DNA from: Haladaptatus litoreus
GTDB lineage: Archaea > Halobacteriota > Halobacteria > Halobacteriales > Haladaptataceae
Direction: 5' to 3'
DNA length: 64,000 bases
NCBI RefSeq assembly: GCF_900156425.1
Contig: NZ_FTNO01000001.1
Location: 868,001-932,000, forward strand
Shown here: one piece after another, positions 34,805 through 43,599 of the stretch
Position numbering within the stretch: the first letter of the stretch is position 1
Layout: each line of letters opens with the position of its first letter
Translations under genes and position numbers: made by a program
The notes under the pieces: generated by a model
Told to the model about the DNA's origin: nothing
What the model saw: the letters and a program-made list of their open reading frames with translations, nothing else
Database searches by the model: none

Positions 34805-35803
34805 CTATTCGCCAGTCAACGCTTCATTCGCGGGCGAAAGCGAAATCGTGGAACCCAATCCCTCATCGAGAGCCTTCTGGTACAACAGATACGCAGAAGC
34901 CACAGTTTCAATTCCAGTTCCACCACTGTCGAAGACGGTGATTTCGTCTTCCGACTCCCGACCGACTGCTTCACTGGCAACCACCTCGCCGAGTTCCGCG
35001 TGGATGTGGTCTTCGGTCACAGCGCCCGATTCCAGCGCGGCGAGGAACGACCCGGCGTCCTGCGTCGCTCGCTCACGCAAGTCGGGAACGTATTTCGCGC
35101 GCTCGATGGTCGTCGCGTCGAGTTCGCGCTTTTTCGGATGGTACTGCCCCATCGCAGTGACGTGAGTGCCATCCTCCAACAGGTCGCCGTCGAAAACCGG
35201 TTCGTTGGCGGTGGTCGCTGTAATCACGATGTCCGCGTCCTCCACCGCGGCAGCACTGCTGGCGACGGCCGCGACGGAGGCGTCGAGGGCTTCGTTCATC
35301 TCGCCAGCGAACGACTCCCTGCTCTCCTTGGTCGGTGAGTAGACGGCAACAGTTTCGATGTCGCGCACGGTCGTCACCGCTTTCAACTGGCCGCGGGCCT
35401 GTGCGCCGCTTCCGATGAGGCCGAGTTTCGTCGCGTCCTCGCGTGCGAGTGCGTCCACGCCGACCGCGCCCGCCGCGCCGGTTTTGAACGGGTTCATGCT
35501 CGCCCCGTCGATGAGCGCGAGGGGTTCGCCACTTTCGGCGTCGAATAGCGGCGCCATGAACCACGCGTCCTCCGCGCCGAATCCGGCGGAGTACATGTAG
35601 CCTCCCATCGCGCCGGTTTCGGGTAAAATCGCGGAGTAACTCGTCAACATCCCCGCGGGGTCGGCGTTCGGGAGCGTGGTGCGTGGTTTTGCGGGCGCAC
35701 CCAATCCTCGCTGGTAGTAGCCCTCGCGGACAGCATCGACGTATTCGTCAGGTGTTGCCAGTCCGGCAACCTCGTCACTCGAAAGAAACAGCGCATCTGT
35801 CAT
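34805..35803 (-). CDS. Ornithine cyclodeaminase / mu-crystallin family enzyme
   Basis: NAD(P)-dependent ornithine cyclodeaminase/mu-crystallin family protein of 332 residues; the archaeal alanine dehydrogenase AF1665 belongs here. Seen are MLTSYSAILPETGAMGGYMYSA, LALIDGASMNPFKTGAAGAVGVDALA, the dinucleotide site LGLIGSGAQARGQLKAV, ADIVITATTANEPVF, HVTAMGQYHPKKRELD and FDSGGTGIETVASAYL. The product could be proline, alanine or a ketimine-reduction product. Start: the ATG at 35803; upstream codons encode a non-acidic tail. Confidence 0.85.
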   Translation of the reverse strand: MTDALFLSSDEVAGLATPDEYVDAVREGYYQRGLGAPAKPRTTLPNADPAGMLTSYSAILPETGAMGGYMYSAGFGAEDAWFMAPLFDAESGEPLALIDGASMNPFKTGAAGAVGVDALAREDATKLGLIGSGAQARGQLKAVTTVRDIETVAVYSPTKESRESFAGEMNEALDASVAAVASSAAAVEDADIVITATTANEPVFDGDLLEDGTHVTAMGQYHPKKRELDATTIERAKYVPDLRERATQDAGSFLAALESGAVTEDHIHAELGEVVASEAVGRESEDEITVFDSGGTGIETVASAYLLYQKALDEGLGSTISLSPANEALTGE

Positions 35804-35873
35804 GGCTGGCAAGAGAACTGCCAGCGACAAAACCGTTGAGGAAGGAGAACGGAAAGAGGGAAGAAAGGAAGAG

Positions 35874-36086
35874 TTAGTCAGCGGAGTTGACTGGAGGAGA
35901 CTGGGCGGCGGGAACGTCATCGACGGGGCCGTTGACGAACAGGGCGTGGCCGATGAGGAACACGGAAACGGTTGCACCGAGGGGAATAGCGGTCGTCAGC
36001 GCGAGTCCTGCCGCGCTAAGTGCTCCAGTTACGCCAACCAATGCGAGTGGAATCAGGCCCAGAATGAGGTCGTAGTATCCAGTCAT
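35874..36086 (-). CDS. Small two-helix membrane protein
   Basis: Encodes 70 residues with two transmembrane helices (YDLILGLIPLALVGVTGALSAA and LTTAIPLGATVSVFLIGHALF) and a short acidic C-terminus. The pattern is common in haloarchaea, but no function is known to me. It begins with an ATG at 36086, preceded by AT-rich sequence. Confidence 0.7.
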   Translation of the reverse strand: MTGYYDLILGLIPLALVGVTGALSAAGLALTTAIPLGATVSVFLIGHALFVNGPVDDVPAAQSPPVNSAD

Positions 36087-36551
36087 AATCTATTATAGAA
36101 TATGCGGGGAGGGTATATAACTCTTCCCCATATGAGAGACAGTCGTTCTGTGTACCTACTCCGTATTCACAGACGCATTGACGAGTTGCTTACCCATAAG
36201 TTATAGAAATCCACAGAGGATACAGGCTCCAAAACCTCCGAATTCAGCACTTTCCGGGCGGCTCGAATATGACTCAGAATTATTTCCCTAGATAATGTGT
36301 GTTATTGTCTAGCGCAAAGCTCGCCGACAGAACCGGGTTCCGAAAATACCCACGAGTAATCCGTCGAAGCCGAATACTGGGGGGGAATAAAACTGGACAG
36401 AAATAGACAGTAGAGGGTGTTCAGACGATAATCGCGGAGGTCGCGGTTCTCGGCGCGCTCGTCCCCGATTGCGCGATATATTTCGTGGTCGTTCCGGCGG
36501 TCCGCAGTGCCATCTGTCTCACAATTTACTCATCCGTCGAATATCGCCGCG
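36087..36551. other. 465-base AT-rich gap, no gene seen
   Basis: Between the two-helix protein and the DUF3054 gene. Contains AT-rich runs near 36087-36120 that can serve the promoter of the 35874 gene, and no convincing reading frame, tRNA or repeat on either strand. Confidence 0.6.
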
Positions 36552-36965
36552 TTACGGTGTGACCGCCGCCACGAGTCCGCGCCAAATCACGACTGAAACG
36601 AGTCCGAGTCCGGTGACGACGAGGACGAACGAAAGCGGCGAGTTCCCGTGGAACAGCGAGGTCGCTCGCAGGCCTGTCCCGATGAGCGCCGCGATAATCC
36701 ACGTCCCGCCACCGAGGAGCGCGGCGTCGCGGAGCGACCGCCGCGCTCGGCCACTGTAGGCGCCGAGCACGAGCGAGGCGACGACCCATCCGATGAGAAA
36801 CGGCGCGAGCGTATCCGCGAACAGCAGTGGCGTTTCCATCGGATTCACGTCGTGTCGAAGGCTTCCCATCCAAAGGAGTCCGGTTATCACCACTACATCG
36901 CCGATGACGAGTCCCGCGGTGGCCGGCGAACGGTCGAAACGCCCGGTCGCAAAGACACTGCTCAT
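36552..36965 (-). CDS. DUF3054-family membrane protein
   Basis: Four-helix membrane protein of 137 residues. The pattern fits DUF3054: VIGDVVVITGLLWMGSLRHDVNP near residue 20, then a helix with APFLIGWVVASLVLGAYSGRARRS and a C-terminal LVVTGLGLVSVVIWRGL. Function unknown. It precedes the gene of a methyltransferase on the same strand by genome order, but with separate context. Confidence 0.75.
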   Translation of the reverse strand: MSSVFATGRFDRSPATAGLVIGDVVVITGLLWMGSLRHDVNPMETPLLFADTLAPFLIGWVVASLVLGAYSGRARRSLRDAALLGGGTWIIAALIGTGLRATSLFHGNSPLSFVLVVTGLGLVSVVIWRGLVAAVTP

Positions 36966-37004
36966 ACTGCTACCTCGGGACGCCGGGGTTATGGCGTTCC
37001 CGAT

Positions 37005-37625
37005 TTATGCTGTTCTCGATGCCGTTCCGGATGTACGTTTGACGCCCGCGACGGTGTAGTCGAACCCGCGATTCCGGACGTGCGGCACGAGTTCCGCGTC
37101 CGCGAGCATCCGAGTGAGTTCTTCCGGCGTGAAGAAGACGGAGTTCATCCCGATTGCGTGTTCGCCCCGGACGAGCAGTTTCCCCCGAATCGTCGCCGGG
37201 TTGAACTCCCGAACGACGAGGACACCGCCGGGATTCAGTACGCGCGCTACCTCCGCGAGGGCATCCTCTGCATCGCCGATGTGGTGGAGCGCATCCGAAA
37301 TGACGACGGCGTCCACCGATTCGGAATCGAGTGGTAGCCGAGAGGCGTCCCCGCGCACGCAGGCGAGGTCTCGCCTGCGTGCCTGCGCGAGCATCTTCTT
37401 CGACGCGTCGAGGACGATTCGCTCGTCGGCGTCGATTGCTCGTGCTGCACGACCGGTACCGCCAGCAACGTCAACCACACGCTCGATTGGACGGTCTGCC
37501 TGTGCCAGCCCCTCCGATAGAATGTCGGCGTCGAAGGGTGACGAGAAGAAATCGTAGAATCGTGCGAACCGGTCGAAGTGTCCCACATCTCCCGTGGGAG
37601 TCGGACGAGAATCGGAATTTGACAT
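37005..37625 (-). CDS. Class I SAM methyltransferase (UbiE/Methyltransf_11 type)
   Basis: Methyltransferase of 206 residues. Motif I is VVDVAGGTGRAARAID near 51, then IVLDASKKMLAQARRR, the CVRGDASRLPLDSESVDAVVISDALHHIGD region with motifs II-III, and EVARVLNPGGVLVVREF. The start is the ATG at 37625 (MSNSDSRPTP). Resembles quinone-biosynthesis C-methylases but the substrate is open. An in-gene perfect hairpin (13 bp, 37355-37382) is present. Confidence 0.82.
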   Translation of the reverse strand: MSNSDSRPTPTGDVGHFDRFARFYDFFSSPFDADILSEGLAQADRPIERVVDVAGGTGRAARAIDADERIVLDASKKMLAQARRRDLACVRGDASRLPLDSESVDAVVISDALHHIGDAEDALAEVARVLNPGGVLVVREFNPATIRGKLLVRGEHAIGMNSVFFTPEELTRMLADAELVPHVRNRGFDYTVAGVKRTSGTASRTA

Positions 37626-37717
37626 GGAATCGAACACGCGGCCAATCGAGTAAAACCCGTGGGGCGAAATCCATCGGGCACCAGTGAACGGATGTGACTG
37701 GCGTTCGAACCCCCAGT

Positions 37718-38230
37718 ATGGAATACGCGATACTGGGCTGGCCGGAGGACGGCCCGACCCTCCGCCTCGATTACGAGGTGTTCAGCTATGCGGGCAAGTT
37801 CGTGATGTCGAACTCCGGGAAGGCGGTCGCTCGGCAGGACGACGAACTCGTCGGGGCTATCGCGTTCAACGAAGACCGAACCGACGACGAAACCGTGTGG
37901 CTTCGCTACGTGACGGTTCGCGCCGACAGGCGCGGTGACGGAATCGGAGCGGAACTCGCCCGATTCACGACGAAGAGCATTCACGAGAGAGGCTATCGCC
38001 GCGTCAAAATCGCGGTGAACAACCCGTTCGCGTATCAGGCGCTCTATCACGCCGGATTTGGATGGACAGGCGAAGAAACCGGTATCGCCGAACTCGTGTT
38101 GGAGCATCCGGCAGAGCAATCGAAATCGACCTATCAGTCGGGATTGGACGTGTTCCGCGACCGCGACCTCTCGGCTGACGAAGAATCGTTTCTGGCCGAA
38201 AAGCGGGGTTCGAAACCGCCGTCTTCGTAA
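37718..38230 (+). CDS. GNAT-family N-acetyltransferase
   Basis: Encodes 170 residues. The acetyl-CoA site R/Q-x2-G-x-G/A appears in VTVRADRRGDGIGAELARF near residue 75, preceded by the strand DETVWLRYVTVR. The C-terminal part has YQALYHAGFGWTGEETGIAELVLEH. A short acidic tail follows. The substrate could be a small molecule or a protein amino terminus. The ATG at 37718 (MEYAILGWPE) fits the family. Confidence 0.8.
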   Translation: MEYAILGWPEDGPTLRLDYEVFSYAGKFVMSNSGKAVARQDDELVGAIAFNEDRTDDETVWLRYVTVRADRRGDGIGAELARFTTKSIHERGYRRVKIAVNNPFAYQALYHAGFGWTGEETGIAELVLEHPAEQSKSTYQSGLDVFRDRDLSADEESFLAEKRGSKPPSS

Positions 38231-38318
38231 TCGAAAACGAGCGTCTTTTCCCGCTTGTTCCGTTTGTTGTCCGGTTTAACACCCGATTAACGAAGTCCCG
38301 TTAGGTAGACGAACAACC

Positions 38319-39350
38319 ATGAAGACGAGTCGGCGGACGATACTCGGCCTTGTCGGTACCGGACTTTCGGTCGGAGCGGCGGGTTGTTCGGCACTCTCGA
38401 ACAACAGTTCGAATCCGGAGCAAACATCCGCTCCGAGTGGAACGACAGGCGGCGACAGCGAGACGACGAACGATGTGGATTTTGATGACGAGACGACGGA
38501 AGAAGAGCGAACCGACGAGGAAGAGTCCACCGAACCAGCGGAAATCGAATCGCCGGAAGGACTGTACGAATCGGCAAGCGTTCCGAGCGACCCCGGCGGG
38601 TTCACCTACGCGCGAATGGGTTCCGACGACGCATCCGTGACGGCGACCGTCTACGGTGGGTGGAAATGCCCGTACACCCAACGGTTCGTTCTCGGATTTT
38701 TGGGCAAAATCGTGGAGAAATACGTCGAACCCGGCGATGTACTCCTCGAATTTCGCGCCGTCGCCTACAGGGACGGCGAGGGATTCCACGGCCCCGACGA
38801 ACCGCGGGCGGCGCGGGCCGGACTCGCGGTTTGGCACAACGACCCCGACTCCTACTGGGACTACTTCGAATACATGTTCCAAAACCGAAGCGGGGTCGAT
38901 GGCTGGGCGACGACGGAGACCCTCATGCGAATCGCGGAGGAGGCAGGCGTGGAAAACCTCGATTCGATTCGCTCGGAGATAGAGGCCGGAAAGTACCAGC
39001 AGGAAATCAAGAAGACGATGGAGAAGGTTCCCGAAGTTCCGATTTCCGCCGTCCCTCGGGTCGTGGTCGATGGCGAACCGACGGCACCCACGGCGCGCCC
39101 GAAGCGAACGATTGCGCAGTTGGACGCCGCACTCGGACGCGGCCCGGAACCCGACGAGACGACCACTACGACTACGACGGAAGACGGGTCGCCAACGGGC
39201 GAGGGTTCGGACGAAACGACGACGACAACTGACGAAACCACCACGACCACGGACGGGACGAGTACGACGACCACAACGACGGACGGGACGACTACTACGT
39301 CCGGAAATTCGACGACTACCGAAACGACCACCACAACGACTTCCGACTAA
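38319..39350 (+). CDS. DsbA-like thioredoxin-fold lipoprotein with Thr-rich tail
   Basis: Encodes 343 residues. A twin-arginine signal with lipobox (SRRTILGLVG...AAGC, Cys23) predicts a lipid-anchored extracellular protein. After an acidic Thr/Glu linker, a DsbA-type thioredoxin fold spans about 95-270. The active-site motif is WKCPYTQR: Cys117 is present but the second position is Thr120, so it cannot form the usual redox disulfide and is more likely an isomerase-like or non-redox member. Tail: about 60 residues of Thr/Asp-rich sequence, a likely glycosylation region. Start: the ATG at 38319. Confidence 0.8.
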   Translation: MKTSRRTILGLVGTGLSVGAAGCSALSNNSSNPEQTSAPSGTTGGDSETTNDVDFDDETTEEERTDEEESTEPAEIESPEGLYESASVPSDPGGFTYARMGSDDASVTATVYGGWKCPYTQRFVLGFLGKIVEKYVEPGDVLLEFRAVAYRDGEGFHGPDEPRAARAGLAVWHNDPDSYWDYFEYMFQNRSGVDGWATTETLMRIAEEAGVENLDSIRSEIEAGKYQQEIKKTMEKVPEVPISAVPRVVVDGEPTAPTARPKRTIAQLDAALGRGPEPDETTTTTTTEDGSPTGEGSDETTTTTDETTTTTDGTSTTTTTTDGTTTTSGNSTTTETTTTTTSD

Positions 39351-39447
39351 CGTCGGTTCGGTTGGTTTCGAACGTTCAGAACCCATCTTCTAACGCAGTC
39401 AGACGAGTAGACTTATACATTATCTCGAAATATCGATTCATGCATCT

Positions 39448-40059
39448 ATGGTTCTTCAGTTGATACGAACCGTGCTGTTCGCCCCGAACACGTTTTTCGC
39501 CCGGCGGGAAGCATCACGTCTCTCGTTTTCCGCGCTTATCGTCGTGGTTCTCGGACTACTCGGTGTTGCTCGTCCTCTTTTGACGGTATTCCGACTCGAT
39601 TCGGACTCTGTCGGAGGCGTCCTCCCGGTGCTTCTCGTGGTCGCTTTCGGCGGGGTATTCGTCGTCTGGGCACTCTACAGCATGCTGTTTCACGGACTTT
39701 CTGCGCTATTCGGCGCGGAGGGTTCGCTACGCGATGTGATTACAGTTACTGGATGGGGTTTCCTGCCGTCCGTTTTTCACAGTGCCTTGCTATTCGCCAT
39801 CGGTATCGTGCTTCTCGACCCTGCCTCGTCCGGCGACGTGCATTCTCAAACTGCGATGCAGATGATGTCTTCCGGCCCGCTTTTCGACCTTCTCCTCCGA
39901 TTCATCGAACTGCTGTTTACCCTCTGGAGTGCAACCATCTGGGTCGCAGGAATCCAGCACGTCCGGAAGGTTTCGCGCCGAGAGGCCATCATCTCGGTTG
40001 GGATTCCGGTAGCCATCTTCACGGTACTGAGTTTGGTCGATTTCTCGATTCCGGCGTAG
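39448..40059 (+). CDS. Yip1-family membrane protein
   Basis: Five-helix membrane protein of 203 residues resembling the YIP1 family: an N-terminal amphipathic lead, [19 protein letters not shown], then [29 protein letters not shown]. Function unknown in archaea; eukaryotic relatives act in membrane traffic. An AT-rich word (CTTATACATTAT) about 30 bases ahead fits a TATA box. It stands alone upstream of fen. Confidence 0.78.
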   Translation: MVLQLIRTVLFAPNTFFARREASRLSFSALIVVVLGLLGVARPLLTVFRLDSDSVGGVLPVLLVVAFGGVFVVWALYSMLFHGLSALFGAEGSLRDVITVTGWGFLPSVFHSALLFAIGIVLLDPASSGDVHSQTAMQMMSSGPLFDLLLRFIELLFTLWSATIWVAGIQHVRKVSRREAIISVGIPVAIFTVLSLVDFSIPA

Positions 40060-40099
40060 GACGGGACTTTCAAGCCCACGCCACTCTAACTCCCGGCAA

Positions 40100-41080
40100 A
40101 TGGGAAACTCCGCACTCCGACAACTCGCGTCCCTCGAAGACATCAGCTTTGACGACATCGAAGGGTCGCTCGTTGCCATCGACGCGCACAACTGGCTCTA
40201 TCGCTACCTCACGACGACCGTGAAATGGACCCGCGACGAGGTGTACACCACCGACGACGGCACCGAGGTGGCCAACCTCGTCGGCGTGGTGCAAGGCCTG
40301 CCCAAATTCTTCGAACACGATTTGACGCCCGTCTTCGTCTTCGACGGCCAAGTGACCGACCTCAAAAGCGACGAAATCGAGAGTCGGCGCGAACAACGCG
40401 AGAAATTGGAAGACCAACTCGAGGACGCGAGAGAAGCGGGCGATGCCGTCGAAGTCGCGCGTCTCGACGCGCATACTCAGCGACTCACGCCGGTCATTCA
40501 GGAAACCACCCGAGAATTGCTCGAATACTTGGACGTGCCGATTGTCGAAGCCCCGTTCGAGGGCGAAGCGCAGGCGGCGCACATGGCCCGAACCGGCGCG
40601 GTCGATTACGCCGGAACCGAGGATTACGACGCCCTCCTCCTCGGTGCCCCCAAAACCCTCCGGCAACTCACCAGCAAGGGCGACCCGGAACTGATGGATT
40701 TCGACGCAACGCTCGAAGAACACGACATCACGTGGGAGCAGTTGGTTGACATCGCCATCCTCTGTGGCACCGATTTCAACGAGGGCATCTCCGGCGTCGG
40801 CCCGAAAACCGCGCTGAAAGGGGTCAAAGAACACGGCGACCTGTTCGGCGTCCTCGAAGAGCGCGACGAAGACATCCCGAACGTGGATACCATTCGCGCG
40901 ATGTTCCTCAACCCGGAGGTTACCGACGACTACGAGTTCAACACCGAGATGAACCCCGACATCGACGCCGCCCGCGAGTACGTCACCGAAGAGTGGAAAG
41001 TACACGCCGACGAGGTGGAACGCGGATTCGAGCGAATCGAGGAGAGCATCACGCAGACCGGCCTCGACCAGTGGTCGTAA
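40100..41080 (+). CDS. fen: Flap endonuclease 1
   Basis: Structure-specific nuclease of 326 residues that trims 5' flaps in Okazaki-fragment maturation and repair. The N region has [13 protein letters not shown], the I region has [18 protein letters not shown] and the metal ligands of [16 protein letters not shown]. The helix-hairpin-helix [20 protein letters not shown] follows. The C-terminus ends QTGLDQWS, a shortened PCNA-interacting box. Start: the ATG at 40100, which begins [10 protein letters not shown] as in other euryarchaea. Confidence 0.95.
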   Translation: MGNSALRQLASLEDISFDDIEGSLVAIDAHNWLYRYLTTTVKWTRDEVYTTDDGTEVANLVGVVQGLPKFFEHDLTPVFVFDGQVTDLKSDEIESRREQREKLEDQLEDAREAGDAVEVARLDAHTQRLTPVIQETTRELLEYLDVPIVEAPFEGEAQAAHMARTGAVDYAGTEDYDALLLGAPKTLRQLTSKGDPELMDFDATLEEHDITWEQLVDIAILCGTDFNEGISGVGPKTALKGVKEHGDLFGVLEERDEDIPNVDTIRAMFLNPEVTDDYEFNTEMNPDIDAAREYVTEEWKVHADEVERGFERIEESITQTGLDQWS

Positions 41081-41152
41081 CCGTCATCGTCAAGTAGCGG
41101 TCGGTAGTCCGGGGCCGTCACGTTGACGGAACCGCAGGCAGTAGTCGATTTT

Positions 41153-41452
41153 ATGAGCGACGAACTGTCGCCGAACGACCTGCGGGAGGGGATGGAAATC
41201 GAACTCAACTGGTCACCGAAAGGGCCGGGAAGCGGCGGCACTGTGGAAGGCGAAGTAACCCGCGTGTGGCGACCCGAGGACGACGTTCGGGAGTTCACAG
41301 TTCGAGAAGAGCGAATCAACTGGAACGTGTATACCGAGTACCGAAAGCCCCCCGTTGAGCGAGTTGAAATCGGTGAGAAGGATTCGGGAGATTCGGACCC
41401 CGAAGCGCAGACAGTCGGTCGGTTGGAACGAATCGTCCTTCGGAGCCAGTGA
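41153..41452 (+). CDS. Small acidic haloarchaeal protein of unknown function
   Basis: About 99 residues from the ATG at 41153 (MSDELSPNDLREGMEIELNW). A TTG 30 bases upstream is the alternative. Beta-strand rich (GTVEGEVTRVWRPEDDVREFTVREERINWNVYTEYRK), with no recognised domain. It follows fen on the same strand. Confidence 0.55.
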   Translation: MSDELSPNDLREGMEIELNWSPKGPGSGGTVEGEVTRVWRPEDDVREFTVREERINWNVYTEYRKPPVERVEIGEKDSGDSDPEAQTVGRLERIVLRSQ

Positions 41453-41617
41453 TTTCTCAATAGCGTCGATAGCACTGTGTTGGTTTCGCTTACGAGGATT
41501 TCTTTTTAAGAGTGTGCTGGCTACTGCCGACTCCAAAATACTACCCACTGGAGAGGTATCGACAATGAGATTCTGAAGTTCGTTTCAAAATTGAGATTAC
41601 AAGTTCCGACTCCAATC

Positions 41618-41830
41618 ATACCGCCACCGCACCGCAACCGCCCACACGCCTCCCCAACCGACCCCTTCACTACGTTCAGTCGTCCACCGGAAGACGTTCC
41701 TGCTCAGTCACTTCGCTCCTTCTGCGGGCATGCGACTTCCGAGCCGTCGCTCACTTCGTTCACGACGACCTCGCGCGGGCGAACCTCCATCGGAGGTTCG
41801 CCTTCGCGCGCCACATGGATTCAATTTGCC
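41618..41830. repeat. Dispersed intergenic element, copy D
   Basis: Left end ACCGCCACCGCACCGCAACCG, then GCCTCCCCAACCGACCCCTTC, and later CGAGCCGTCGCTCACTTCGTTCACG. A perfect 11-bp hairpin (GGCGAACCTCC, loop ATC) lies at 41778-41802, embedded in CGCGCG arms. It occupies most of the 444-base gap between the 41153 gene and gar1; the rest of the gap shows nothing. Confidence 0.6.
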
Positions 41831-41896
41831 GAAAAGCATCCAAATCAACCGACCAGTCGAAAAGCGTCCGAAACCCGCTCTCAACCGATTTTGCAA

Positions 41897-42124
41897 TTAT
41901 CGAGCGTAGAGTTTCGACCCGACCAACATCGCGAGCCGCGTGTCCTCGTCGGGCGAAACTGCCACGTAGGGTTGTGAAACCGGGCCGAACACGTCGACCA
42001 CTCTGCCGACGGTTTGGAGGCTTTCGTCTACGACCATAGTTCCGATGTCCGGGTAGTCCTCGCTCGGCGATTGCACGATGGCGAGGTTCTGTGCGGTTCG
42101 GACGACTTCTCCCAGTCTGTGCAT
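41897..42124 (-). CDS. H/ACA RNA-protein component GAR1
   Basis: Encodes 75 residues, the core GAR1 beta-barrel: [20 protein letters not shown], then DIGTMVVDESLQTVGRVVDVFGPVSQPYVAVSP, with the conserved G-V-D-x-F-G-P block. Part of the H/ACA complex that guides pseudouridylation. The ATG shares one base with the stop of srp19 (TGATG), a coupled pair. The C-terminus (LYAR) is short, without the Gly-Arg tails of eukaryotes. Confidence 0.92.
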   Translation of the reverse strand: MHRLGEVVRTAQNLAIVQSPSEDYPDIGTMVVDESLQTVGRVVDVFGPVSQPYVAVSPDEDTRLAMLVGSKLYAR

Positions 42125-42405
42125 CAGTTTCGCATGGCCGTAACGTATGCGGCGACGGCCTGAATGAGGTCGTTTTTCGACGAATCGTCCGCGTTCTTAA
42201 CGAGGACGCGGCCGCGTTCTTCCCACCCTTCCCGGGAGTAGGCTTTGTCGCGTTCGATGACGGTGTCGTAGCCGACCTGTTGGACGGCCCGAGCGATTTC
42301 ATCGACCGTCGGTTCCTCCACGGCGGACGCTTCCGGCACCCGCCGTCCCTGACTGCGAGTCAACGTCGCGTCGATGTACGCGGGCCAGATGACTTTTTCG
42401 ACCAT
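42124..42405 (-). CDS. srp19: Signal recognition particle 19 kDa protein
   Basis: Encodes 93 residues. It binds 7S RNA and helps SRP54 assemble. Visible are [20 protein letters not shown], the SRP19 opening, and [34 protein letters not shown]. Gene order srp19-gar1 with TGATG overlap is typical in haloarchaea. Start: the ATG at 42405. Confidence 0.93.
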   Translation of the reverse strand: MVEKVIWPAYIDATLTRSQGRRVPEASAVEEPTVDEIARAVQQVGYDTVIERDKAYSREGWEERGRVLVKNADDSSKNDLIQAVAAYVTAMRN

Positions 42406-42444
42406 ACTGTCCCTCTATCGTCACCCGTTAAACGCCTTTTCGTG

Positions 42445-43536
42445 TCACTCCCTGCGAGCGAGGAGCGTGACGACTGCGAGTGCACCCGCGACGACCGCAC
42501 CGACGCCGCCGAATCCGGGTTGGCCGCCGGATTCCGTGGTCGTTTCACCGGTCGCTCCGTCCTGCGAATCAGTCGTGGTCGTCGTTTCACGGGTATCGTC
42601 GCCCATCTCCGTCGTGGTCGTCGTCAGGTTCGCCTGTTCGTACGCTTCGGGATGGAAAGTCTTCGCCAGTTTCGTGATTGGGTGGACGATTCGCGGCGCG
42701 GGTTGGCTCGCGTAGTTCGAGTCCAGCGAGATGGTCTGGTTCTGCTGTGCAGCAGGAGTTTCGCTGTACGCGTTCGGCACTTCCATCCCCGCGGAGACGA
42801 TGAACCAGTCCGGTTGCTGTTGCACGACGACTTCGTTGCTAATCTGCTTGTAGCCGGAAATATCGGCCTCAGCGGCGATGTTCGTCCCGCCAGCGGTTTC
42901 GATGATTTTGTTGATGAAGGTTCCCTCTCCGGCGGTGAATCCACCGCTCATGACGTACAGCACTTTCGGGCTGTCCTCGCCGGAAACAGCCTGTTCGACC
43001 GTGTTCACGCGGTCTTTCATCCACGAGACGGTTTCTGCCGCGCCGTCACATTCACCCGTGAGTTGGCCCGTCAGTTCGGTTTTCGCGTAGATGTCCTCGA
43101 TGGACTCCGATTCCTCGAACTTGTACACTGTCAGTCCTGCGTCTCGCAGTGTCTGGACTGTCTGGTCGGGAATGACGTTCGGTGCGAGAACTAAGTCAGG
43201 ATTCTGCGCGACGACCTTCTCCGGCACGACGGTAGTCATTCCGGCACCGGAGACGTTCGCTTTCGCGTTCGCGCCATCGAGATAGGTCGAGAACTTCGTT
43301 ACGCCGACGACTTTCTCCTGCCCGCCGATTTCCCACATCGTCTGGGCCGCGCTCGGCGAGAGGGTGACGATTCGCTCCGGTTCTTCCTCAATCGTTACCT
43401 CGGTTCCTGTCGCGTCGGTTTCCGTTACCGGGAACGAACAGGTTTCCTGTGCCCCTGCGACACCGACGGGGCCGACCGCAATACCACCGAAAAGCGTTGC
43501 GACGACGAGCATCGCCGACAATAGCAGTTGTTTCAT
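42445..43536 (-). CDS. btuF: Corrinoid ABC transporter substrate-binding protein (PGF-CTERM)
   Basis: Encodes 363 residues. A Sec-type signal (about 1-29, ending GVAGAQ) exports it. The mature part is a helical-backbone metal-receptor/BtuF fold (PERIVTLSPSAAQTMWEIGG, near residue 60, then VVPEKVVAQNPDLVLAPN). The C-terminus has a Thr-rich stretch followed by the PGF-CTERM anchor (QPGFGGVGAVVAGALAV and RR). It is divergent from btuC and shares a promoter with it; together with btuCD it forms the importer. Confidence 0.88.
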   Translation of the reverse strand: MKQLLLSAMLVVATLFGGIAVGPVGVAGAQETCSFPVTETDATGTEVTIEEEPERIVTLSPSAAQTMWEIGGQEKVVGVTKFSTYLDGANAKANVSGAGMTTVVPEKVVAQNPDLVLAPNVIPDQTVQTLRDAGLTVYKFEESESIEDIYAKTELTGQLTGECDGAAETVSWMKDRVNTVEQAVSGEDSPKVLYVMSGGFTAGEGTFINKIIETAGGTNIAAEADISGYKQISNEVVVQQQPDWFIVSAGMEVPNAYSETPAAQQNQTISLDSNYASQPAPRIVHPITKLAKTFHPEAYEQANLTTTTTEMGDDTRETTTTTDSQDGATGETTTESGGQPGFGGVGAVVAGALAVVTLLARRE

Positions 43537-43562
43537 GACGATGGAAACTGCAAGCGTATTCA

Positions 43563-43574
43563 ATAAATATTTAT
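43563..43574. promoter_or_regulatory. Palindromic bidirectional TATA box between btuF and btuC
   Basis: ATAAATATTTAT is a perfect 12-base palindrome. Its centre is 31.5 and 32.5 bases from the two divergent ATGs (43600 and 43536), so both genes can start within about five bases of their codons. No other TATA-like word is in the 63-base gap. Confidence 0.65.
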
Positions 43575-43599
43575 CTAAAGCAATCAGACTTGCATATCG

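Noticed and set aside
36087..36551. Possible RNA gene in the AT-rich gap
   Set aside because: No cloverleaf, K-turn pair or other recognisable fold; only promoter-like AT runs.
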